Origin: Saccoglossus kowalevskii
Taxonomy: Eukaryota; Hemichordata; Enteropneusta; Harrimaniidae
NCBI RefSeq assembly: GCF_000003605.2
Contig: NW_003116449.1
Location: 442,003 to 470,975, forward strand
Length of the DNA stretch: 28,973 bases
Direction: 5' to 3'
The notes beneath the pieces are model-generated. The model had not been told where the DNA came from. It did not search any database and saw only the letters and a list, made by a program, of their open reading frames with translations. Positions 1 through 11,800 of this stretch are shown in pieces. Position 1 is the first letter of the stretch. Each line of letters begins with the position of its first letter. Made by a program: the position numbers and the translations under genes.

Positions 1-394
1 TTATTTTCAGATTTTCTCAATTTTTGCATGATATTTTCATACAGGACATCTGTTGTTCAAACTCAGGGAAGACTTTATACTGATGAATAAGGTGACCAAG
101 TTTGATAAAGTTTGGAATAGAATTAGTAAAGTTATTATGCAAACAATAACAATTATTAACGACGACGACGCCGACGACGACGACGACAACGACAACGCCG
201 GACAAAATTTTTCCCTTAATATACCTTTCCCTTCCATCTTTGATGGTACGGGCAAGGTAAAAACAACTTAGTGGGATTAAATGAGATTAAGATTGCGGGA
301 ACATAATTTAATTTGTTGGGACGAATTAATGGTATTTTTGTTTCCCCATTGACATAATTCATACCTTTATGCCAGCAGAGCTGCTAGTACTTAC
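1..394 (-). other. Intron of the collagen gene (5' part)
   Basis: Starts with the donor at 394-393 and runs off the window. No Gly-X-Y exon is visible on either strand. It holds a GAC-rich microsatellite at 160-200. Confidence 0.8.
160..200. repeat. GAC/GTC trinucleotide microsatellite
   Basis: Interrupted (CGA)n run with CCG and CAA variants. It makes apparent poly-Asp and poly-Val frames on the two strands, which are not genes. Confidence 0.9.
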
Positions 395-502
395 CCTTCT
401 TCCCTGTTTGCCCGGTAACCCCTGTGGTCCTGGAGTTCCCGGTGGGCCGGATGGGCCCATGTCACCTTCATCTCCCTTGGGGCCAAGAGTTCCTGGATAA
501 CC
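395..502 (-). CDS. COL5A1/COL11A1-like: Collagen exon: major helix, 108 nt
   Basis: 108 nt, 12 perfect Gly-X-Y triplets from GYPGTLGPKGDEGD to GLPGKQGRR, phase 0. 108 nt is the classic doubled 54-nt fibrillar collagen exon. Acceptor TTTTCAG before 502, donor GTAAGT from 394. The next exon is beyond the left edge. Confidence 0.95.
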
Positions 503-3500
503 CTGAAAATCAGAAGTTACCACCGGTCACGAATGATCAAACAGTCATATAACAATTCCATGCATGGTTAGTTAAATTTATTACAAACAAATAGTCAAAT
601 CCCGGCGTACCGCAATCGTCATGAAATTTAAAGCGCGGTGGTCGTAGCGCAGCGCGTGTTCGAATTTCATGTAAATGAACAATGTATTTTACACGCGTTG
701 TACACGTCGCTATGAGTTCCATATCGAACAGAACGTGGAACAACGACTGCCGCTCTTTTACTGAGCTGCGCACAAAAACGTAGACGACACATTGCAAAGT
801 AAATTTTCTTCTAATTTGTTTTAGACGTTTCATACCATTATATTTTTGGTCTTATTCCACAATTCTGGATACTCATAAAATTACAAGATCTTCCTTGTTT
901 GAGGCATGGTAATGTTAAGTATCTGCGGTCACATGATAAACACAATTTGGGTATTGGTAATATACTAGTGTTTACTTACCGGGGGTCCAATTTTACCAGT
1001 TAAACCAATCGGACCAGATGGGCCAATTAGAGCGTTCTGAAACAAACATAGGAAAGAAAATAATAAGTTAATAAATAATTTTAGTAAACAGTTATGAAGA
1101 AGCTACTAGTATTAAAATGTCCATTCATATATATATATTGATCTATATATTGGAAAATTTCTATAGTTACAAAGAGTAGGTACTTTGAATGTGCTTTCAA
1201 ATTCTGGTCTTATTGAATAGTTGTGCATGGCACAGCATGTATAACGACAAAAAACTTGTAAAACATGTGTTAACACAAAATTCCAGTCAGTCATGTCAAC
1301 AATTAAGTGCAATGATTTTGCTTGTATGTATATTTTCCTCATGGCTATTCGTTTCAAATGAACTTTGCGTGCAAGTTATTACCTCCTTCACAAGCGATGC
1401 ATTTTATTGAAATCTACATCCGGGTCATTGGGACGACAGACCAATCAACATACAGCATACTCACCCTTTGCGTCTGCAATAAATTAGTGAAAGCAGCCAT
1501 TGCTCCGCTATTGGGTCCTTTGTGATCGCTCCCATCTGAGATGGCACTCTAAATAAATACATAGACGTAGAGGAAGGGGAGTTAAGATCAAATTACGACG
1601 CAAGTAATTTGTCAGAAACGAAAAGTAATTAGGCTTGAGCAAAGTAAGTACTCACGGGTATAAGTATAACAGGTCCAGGTGCGCCTGGGAAACCCCTCTC
1701 CCCATTGAAGCCATCACGACCTTCGTCACCCTGAGAATAGAAGCAATTATAAAGAAAACTCAATACAATACACGGGGTAGAGCGGAATTCATAAATCGGA
1801 TACATATACTTACAGACCTTCTCTTTCTAAGGTCTATGATTTAATAGGCGTCAAACATATGAATTGCTATTCTGTCTACGCCGGAAAAGGGAATCGGAAT
1901 ACAGTTGTACATTGGTTTCGTCTTACATCACATATAACTGTGCTGAAAGCTGAAATTTATAATGGTGAAAAATAATTACGCTAAAAAATATCAGATAGCT
2001 CTTAAAACTATACTGCCTCATATACTTGTCCGAATGCCTTCGATACTAATGTATATACCACATGTAGTATGGTATAGTATTCACATATCGCTTACTGAAT
2101 GGCGTGCGATGTGTTCTGGGGATAATATTATAACACCAACATTTAGTGTGAATTATCTGCTATCAAGACTGCTCTGTGATGGTCCTACTTTTGTGCTATC
2201 TGCACGGTCTTCAATCTCATCCATTAGGGCGTGACACAGGTCCGTTGATTTGTTCGTGTACCTCGTCAAAGTTACTCCATACTGTACCAACTATGAAGGT
2301 CAATAAACTCTAGCATACACCATACATCATAATGATCCAAATAAAAAGAAATGTTTTCTTACTTTTGCACCTTTTTCTCCCTGTGGACCAGGCGGGCCAT
2401 CGTATCCCATCGGACCTTCGGGACCCTGTATAGAGACAACGTTCAGAACATGTTAACAACACTCGCAGGTTCACTCCTCGGGAACTTAATACCTTACATT
2501 TCATATATGATACAGACACCAGTCTAGAACATTACGTTATACATTTTTTGTAGCACACTTTTGTATTTGTTAATAAACCTTCACTATAAATCGCGCCCTC
2601 AAAACCGACAAGACGCTTCTAAAAATAAACGGGTGATACAAAGGCCGTTCAAGTCATAGTCGTCCAACAACGAAGGTCAAGTTTTTTTGAACAATTTACT
2701 ATAATCTGCAAGACGAATCACTTCGCAACACAATACAGTTGTCAATCTGAACGATATTGCTTTCATCCATACACGTCATTCTGACGTCACATAAGCGGTT
2801 CGCCACTAGAGGGCTTGATTTATAACACCCAATATTTTTTAAGGTTCGAAATAAAAAAAATCACAAAATATGTTCCTGTCCGTAGAAAGATATTATATTA
2901 TTATATCATATTTACCTGTGGTCCTTGTGGGCCCGGCGGTCCTGGTATGAACACACCCTATGGGAAGAAGGACATACTTTGCTTTAATTTATAAAATTGT
3001 AAGACATCAACGCAAGGATACAAGGTGACATTGACATTATTTGTGTTTGCCTTGCAGGTTGTCCCTGTCTGTTACAGCGGAATATCACATCAATTACGTG
3101 TAATCTAGGAACGCGTGGCGTACACATGTTATCAATAATGGATTCGAGTGCTGTTATTTACCGCCATGTCCCATTCCAGTAGCAGCGCTGTCTAATTTCA
3201 CGCGCTTCTTGCGAACAAGTGTGCAAGGCATCAACCATAGTCGAAGCAGACACAACAAACAATGCAACGAACTACATACGTGAAACAATCACACTGTTCT
3301 GACGTTGATCGTATCATTATACTGTGTCAACATATGAATATGAATTGTAATAACTTATATCTACAAATATCCTGCTGAAGTAAAATAACCCAGTCGGTTT
3401 ATAGCTCATGCATATTCAAGTTCATCAACCCTGTGATATTGATATCGTATTTTTATTCTACATTTTAGTTTGTCGTTTTATATTAACCGCCTGTTCGCCA

Positions 3501-6500
3501 AATTTAACTGTTATCAACTGTGATCAAATATAGATTTTTGTATTGTTTTTCTAAAATATTGACCACAGTCTGTAGCCATTGGGTAATTACGTCAGACTGC
3601 TCCAATAAATGAAAACAATACAACACATACACAATGTATACAAATATTGGTGGCAAAAATTATGGTATTCAATTCAGTAACGTGATTTAAATCGAGGAAT
3701 TGTTCCAATGAGTTTTTGCGTGTTTAGCATGTGTTGTTATCGTGGCTTGGGACTCAATTCTCGCGCATGCGCAAGTGACCCCCCCCGCTTTAACATCGAC
3801 GCACGTAACTAAAATATATTCAATCGTGGCGATGAAAAGACAATCAAATGCAGGAATGCAGTGTACTTGGGGGTGATTAACTGTGAGCGATGGGTGGCCA
3901 CACTTTACTGGAACTGCTGTGGTACCTGATACTGGAACTGTATCATAAATTTTTAGGATTAACCTCTGACCTTGTTACGTGTTTCTGAATATTCGTCAGA
4001 GGACGTGCTGAACAGTGCTTAATAATTCCCGTATGTGCAATTAAATGCGCAACAGAAGAAAATGATTTTCATGTTCTGATTATTTTCTGCTAGGTCGACA
4101 GTTGATAATGAAGGGCAACGTGACTCTGATAGTCTTAGATAGGTACCACGTATCGGCGCTAGGCCGGCCGCATGCCGGGGTGTGACCTGGGAAGTTGTAT
4201 ACGTCACTTTTTAATATGTGTGTAGAACTCGTACGTGGTCTGGTTCCAATAATGGTGTGGTGATGAGACACTATGTGATGTCAATTATTCGGGACTCTGT
4301 AACCCCTGGTTCGGTGCTTTGTTTCGTTTGTTTAATATTTTTTTTTGGTGTAACACTAATTCCTGACATGTGGCAAATGCTCACGTTTTTTTGTTTCGAC
4401 TTTGATAAAGCAAACATCACTACACTTTCTTACACCGATATTGTAGTAGGGTGTGGTGGAGGGCTAATATGATAGAGTTCGTAGGTGAATGGTCGCGTCG
4501 GAATAATGTGTCGTCAGAACACGTTTTAGGCTAGAACTCACGTGGATATTTGGGTATGAGTAGTTATCCCGTGACAAAAATAAACCGATACATGCAAGAT
4601 AAAAATGCAAAGCAGGAAGTATCTCAACGTCACTTACCGGTTCGAGAACCGCGGGTTCACCTTTCTGTCCTTTTTGTCCCTGACAAAATAAATATTTAAT
4701 TACAAAAAAATAAAAAACGTCATAAACTTGTTCGATATTTCATCACTCTAACGTTTTTTCTTTTTTTATATGTTTAATATTATAAAAACTCTTACTTGTC
4801 CGCCAGTACCAGGCACATAAGGTGGCTGAAATAGACAAACGACAGAAATAAAACATTAGTAAAATTATTTCTCAATATAAACCCGAATTTAAAGTTCTTG
4901 AATATATTTATGATGTCAGGGGTACTATTTCTTACCAAGAAATGTGTACAAACTTACGAAATCTGTTATGAATCCTCCGTCCGGTGTTGATCCGGCCTCT
5001 TCATTCTGTGGATATTCGGGCAATGGTGTGTTGCAGTCTGGTGTATACAGTGTACAATAGTCATAAGCATCGTATGGACTACGTGTAACTATCAGCTGTT
5101 GTATATCTCCCTGTAAATCAATCAATCAATCAATCAATCAATCAGCTACCAGCGTACGAAAAACAAAAATACAGATAAATAAATATATATATATATATAT
5201 TCCATCATGTCACTCACGTTAAAAATGGTTGGTTTTCGTAGGTTCCTCCCGATGACCACAATGCCGTCTGTGTCTATCTTTGAAAATGGGTCACGTCCGA
5301 GTGTTTGTGTGTAGTTATTCTTGCAATCTGACAGCATCGTTATCATGTCACCACGAACACTGAAAGCTATCCTATGCCAACTATAGAAACAAAAGATAAC
5401 AAAATGCAATTTTGTTTAGAACTGCTTGAATAATAATTGATAATTGACCAGAAAAAATAAACCGAGAACCAATAATCAGGCATTTCCTGTTATATATGCA
5501 AATGAGTATATCATACGCATATATTTGCATAGCAGTTTGATCCTTCAGAAAAAGCATCCAACTTAGAATTCAGGTCTATTCATTTAAGACAACTCATCTA
5601 CATATAATTAGTTCATTCGAACACAGAGGGCATAAAGGCAGATTACGATAACGCGGCAGGAGTTTTATCCCGATAATAGAAAGTTCGATGCAAGAAATAT
5701 TTTCTACGCGATATGTTACAATATCTGACACATGGAGCGCAACTAATCAATTCACATTGGATTTTGTTATGCGACTGCCAATGGATGGGCACTATGTCGA
5801 CTTGTGTTCAAAACTGCGAAATATTCATTACTCGTACTTTCTTTTTAAAAAAATGGCTTGGAAATATTTAATGGGTATTAATCAAGAGTGAACATTAGGG
5901 TGTGTGTTACAATACTTTAATATATTTTGGGGGAAGTGATTACGACAATTTCAATTTTTTTAAAAGTTAAACTTAAACTATCTTGGTAGCACACTGAGCA
6001 GGAATATTTTTCTATTTATTCCCCAACATCATTCATATTTTATTCAAGTATTTATTTTATCTGACTGTGTTGTTAAACAATTCTAGGAATCTATATTAGC
6101 CAATGTTTTATTCAACTGTAACATACGGACAACTACACATTGGAACGTATGTACCCTTCCTTATCCATGTATTCAACACAACGAGAGAGAGAGAGTGAAG
6201 TAATGCTGAGACAGATCGGTCATTGAGGTCGCGTCAGACACCGATACCGCTAACATTCCAACACATATCGAAGTTGTGTGTTGAGAAGTTTTGATAAATT
6301 ATTATTTTCTGTAACTCACACGTAACTAATAGTCTAGTACTTAAATTCTCTTCGCATTTTGTCGGCAACAAGGTTACCTGCCTTTTCAATGTTGGATTCA
6401 TGTTTGATGACGTATTCTGACACTAACACGTGACAATAACGTAATAACATATGACACCAAAAACCTCAAATAAGGTAAGCCAATCCTAATGTCAATTTTA

Positions 6501-8820
6501 CGGTCACGTCACAATTGAAAACAAATTGGACATATAGGTATCACACTACTATTAAAATTCGCATAGACGCCAATTTCAAAATATGCCTATTTAACATATA
6601 GTCCCCAACATTAACATTAACAAAAAGTAATATTAAAAACAATGTTTTGTCTAGTTTTTAAAAATAAAATTGTACATATTATCATTATAGTATTGAAGGT
6701 CCCCCAAAACAAGGCCGTTTCAATTACACTGGTTCCGTCCGTATTAGAAAAAATACCCAACTGTTTACTCACTTCAAATGAATCAGTCAACCAATTCAAA
6801 ACTAGTCCCATAACAAAGGCTTGCTATTTTTGTATCATATTAAATATAAACCTCATGGAAAAAAGTGTTTCCATAATAAGAGGAAATACGTTCGTGTTGA
6901 TAATTCTAATTGTGTGGTGAAACCTATAAATTACGATACTACCGAATGTTCGTAATTATTCATTTGCATATGTTTTGCATATCTAATTATGCACGCCATC
7001 TCAGTCGTGTCACCCCATGCACACGGTATGATATATATACTTTATACAAAAATTACTAGTCATAACAGATCTAACTAATTCAGACCCACATCAGAACAAT
7101 TTTTGTGATATTTATAAAGAGAAGCTCAAATGTTTGTACCGTATGAAGTGGAAAAACAATTTGTTGAACAATTGTAAGCTTGACTTTTACAGGTGTGCTA
7201 AAGAAAATTTTGAATTTGAACATTATTTGGAAAAAATTAAAAATAAAAATCATAGAATAGCTTATACTAAATTTAGAACTTCTGCACATTTTCTTCCCAT
7301 TGAATCCGGTAGACATAAAGGCATTTTGAATGAAAACAGGCTATGTAATCTCCATGAATGCAATAAAGTAGGGGATGAGAAACATTACATTTTATATTGT
7401 AATAATTGTCAAATCAAAGAACAAAGATCTAGATTCCTTGCAGCTTTATACATCTATGCCCCAAAGCTGGAAGATTTTAGCATGGATGAATTATTTCCTA
7501 TTATTGTTTCAAGTAATGATTTTTTCATTCTTAGCATTTTTGCAAAATTTATTTTCTATATTCTTGATATGTTTTAATACTGAAAGTTTTTGTTGTTCTG
7601 AATGTTTTGTTTTGTTATTGTTATTTTTGGACTTTACTCAAGTTTTCATTGGTACGTTCCAAATAAAAAATTCTATCTATCTATCTATCTATCTATATCA
7701 GTGTAACAGTTAAAATTCTTTCAAATTATTATGCAAATTAGGCAACTACACACGGTTTTTATTTGGAGTGTCCGTTTTTCAAATAATGTGTTTTATACAC
7801 GATAAGCTAAAACACTGAAAATTACTAGTACACTGTCATACTATGGGGAACACGAATCCGAACCCCAAGCTTCGTGTGTTTGTAAATATGGGACAATGCA
7901 TTTAAGTATGTCCACATAACCGTGTAGACCAACTTACTAGTAAATAAGCAAGGCAACGTATAAAGGAAATGATATTGTTGTTTTGGAAGTATATTTGACT
8001 GATCTATCAGCAAAACCAGGGGGGAAAAAAAGTCGTTATATCATGTGCATAACATTTTCTTTTGAATAAGTAGCTTTCTTTATTCATTGGCAAGTTGATC
8101 TTCAAGGTTATTCAGGGCAAACTTAAATACAACATGCCATATTTATATTTACTTACGACATGGAATTAGGATTCACTGCTCCACGGTTTAACGTAATCTC
8201 TCCGGTGTATATTGATTTATCACAACCATATTAGTTGCAAAACAGCCGCTCAAAGTCAACGCCAGCCTGGTCAGCTATTCTCGGGAAGGGGAGCTACGGG
8301 ACGTCCCTTGTTGCTTGGACGTGCATCACTGTAGCGTGCATTTCCATGGGCTGATGTGCGAGCTGGCGTGGTACACCGGTCAACACACACTCAATCTTGA
8401 GGTAATGCTGAACAATCAAATCGATATACTATGTTGCAAATGCAGGGGTGGTCGCGTTACACTGTTCAGGAGAGTCTCGACAACTGACTAGATCAAAGTG
8501 TAGTTTTCTTAAAGTTTTGAAATTAATGAATGTGAATATATTCTAACCATACAGTAATTATGTCTGCTCATATTTCATTGATAAAATCTGAGTTGTCTTC
8601 TTTTCAATTGCTTAATTAATGATCAGATCTTTAATTTTCTATTTTGGCTGAAAAAGCTAAAATGTTCGATACATTCGTTAATCACGTGACCATTTTCTTT
8701 TGAAGGAGTTTGGGCGTTTCCTTTTTCTCGTAAATGTTCATTTCACAGCTTTTTAAAATGTCAATGGGTTTTATTTAATTTACAAACAACTGACTAATTT
8801 CAAATAAAATTATCTGACAA

Positions 8821-8883
<63 letters not shown>

Positions 8884-11800
8884 CAAAACACATTTTCCAC
8901 GCCCACTTACCTAACGGCCAACCCTTCTATCTTAGATCCAATACAGGCAACGAGCGCCCCCAACGTTTGTAAATCATCTAAAAGGTAATTTTTCATTCGT
9001 TTGATTAATTGGCCGAATTGTTAACGTCACTCCGCAATTCAGCCCGCATGTTCACGGCTTTTAACTGGTTCCAACATTCAGAAAATAATTTCATTTTAGA
9101 TGGCATTCCATAACTGACCTCTGCGAACGCTGCCAACATTAATCAACTCAAGACTTGACATACTGAAGAAACCGATTTTACCAGAGATGAAATCCATGAT
9201 GCGGTCTAGCAATGCGGGTGTTCTGTCTGTCACCGCAGTTGAGCCACGAGACGTGCGGCGATCGTTTACTAACAGGCCGCTCAATTTTGGAAGTAATCGT
9301 ATTACATCGTTTGTCTAGATAGCCACGTAAGACATACCGTGAGTGCTGAAATTTGACATCAAATATCATCACCAGTACGTACGTGCGTGTGTGTACTATA
9401 AAACGTAAAACTATATGAATAAAATCTTTTACATCAACATATACTGTTATGCCAGCGTCTAATAGATTTTTACATATTTGTTGCCATAGCAACACTATTC
9501 TAGGAGAGCGTCCTCACCGGCAATTATGCCAAGTTTTATAATTTCGTTTTTTTTTAAAGCACGAAAATCGTCACGCAGTTTGGGTTTATAATTTGTGTAA
9601 ACAATAGTTTACACGTGTTGTACACGTGACACGAACCAACATCGAAGAAGACACGACCCGACGATGGCGGCGCTTTAAACTAGGGCAGAGTATTTTCAAA
9701 TATTATTCAGACCGTTAGAATTTGTTTGCAAGAAGTTAGAAGGGTGACATTTTACGAGAATTGAATCGTGTTGTGTCGACTATATACATTTTAAAAGGAG
9801 AGCAAATAGTGGTAAATTGTCTGCTAAAATACCCGGGATAGGGAAAATATAGGTTATAACAGATGGTACTCAGAATTATCTGACCGAGTGCTGAGTGGTC
9901 AAATGTCCAAGAGATGTGACCACTCTTGAAACTAAAATTTATTATGTAGTTTTCAAAAAGTGGAGCCTGTACATTTCAGCCAAGTGTGCTGTTTGTTCTG
10001 TAATGATCACATTAATGAGCTTCCAGCGTCCGTCCATTCACATAAAAGTCGAAAGCACGTCAGAAGTCAACGTATATAATCTACGACAAAAGGAAGCAAT
10101 ACAATCCATTTTATAGAAAGCACATATAATTAATCACACGATCAATGTCCAAAGCGTCTGATTATTTATGGTTTAAACGCCGTTAATATGTGTGGCCGTG
10201 ATAATAACATGTTTATTTGGGTAGATCGTAAAGAAGGAGAGAAATGAGTAAATCACATGTTAATGACCAAGTTGATGCGTTAAATGAGACAATCGTTAGA
10301 CAGTTTATACAGAACCATCTATATAAATCGCCTAGGATTTTGTTGATGAGTGACACAGAACCACTATATCACGCAAAGTGTGTAATGTAAATAAGACCAT
10401 CGTTACACGTAACCCATGCTGTCTTTGATACGATATATGGGACCATCGTTACACGTAACTCGCATTATCTTTGATACAATATATGGGACCATCGTTACAC
10501 GTAACCCACATTATCTTTGATACAATATATGGGACCATCGTTACACGTAACCCACATTATCTTTGATACAATATATGGGACCATCGTTACACGTAACCCA
10601 CATTATCTTTGATACAATATATGGGACCGTCGTTACACATAACCCACATTATCTTTGACACGATATATGTGACCATCGTTACACGTAACCCACATTATCT
10701 TTGATACAATATATGGGACCATCGTTACACGTAACCCACATTATCTTTGATACAATATATGGGACCATCGTTACACGTAACCCACATTATCTTTGATACA
10801 ATATATGTGACCATCGTAACACGTAACCCACATTATCTTTGATACAATATATGGGACCATCGTTACACGTAACCCACATTATCTTTGACACGATATATGT
10901 GACTATCGTTACACGTAACCCACATTATCTTTGATACAATATATGGGACCGTCGTTACACGTAACCCACATTATCTTCGATACGATATATGGGACCATCG
11001 TTACACGTAACCCACATTATCTTTGATACAATATATGGGACCATCGTTACACGTAACCCACATTATCTTTGATACGATATATGGGACCATCGTTACACGT
11101 AACCCATGGTATCTTTGATACGATATATGGGACCATCGTTACACGTCACCCATGGTATCTTTTATACGATATATGGGACCATCGTTACACGTAACCCATG
11201 GTATCTTTCATACGATATATGGGACCATCGTTACACGTAACCCACATTAACTTTGATACGATATATGGGACCATCGTTACACGTAACCAATTGTATCTTT
11301 GATATGATATATGGGACGATCGTTACACGTTACCCATGGTATCTTTTATACGATATATGGGACCATCGTTACACGTAACCCACATTATCGTTGATAAGAT
11401 ATATGGGACCATCGTTACACGTAACCCATGGTATCTTTGATACGATATATGGGACCATCGTTACATGGTATCTTGGATACGATATATGGGACCATCGTTA
11501 CACGTAACCCGTGGTATCTTTGATACGATATATGGGACCATTTTTTTACATCACCCATGGTGTATTTGACACATATGAGTGACGTATTTTGATGACGTGT
11601 AACCATGGCCATGTCCAACATCAACTGCACAATACATTTCATTGTGTGTGAATTTGATAAGTGAAAAAGGGAACCACAGCCCCACCATCGGCGGGTAAGC
11701 AAGATTGTTGATAGCAACGTGGTAGTAACATTGACCTTCGAGGCGTAACTACACGGCACATATTTCAGTACATACTTCCATGGTTGTTTAGCGTGAACTA

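Noticed and set aside
7375-7713. 112-codon plus-strand frame
   Set aside because: It overlaps the LINE ORF in another frame and runs into the CTAT tail; a shadow.
8161-8230. Minus-strand segment ending NPNSMS before a strong GTAAGT donor, exon-like
   Set aside because: An in-frame stop lies just upstream and no acceptor with a pyrimidine tract is present, so it cannot be an internal exon.
10395-11565. Regular 46-bp repetition resembling a CRISPR array
   Set aside because: Units abut without unique spacers, and the locus lies in an animal intron. It is a minisatellite.
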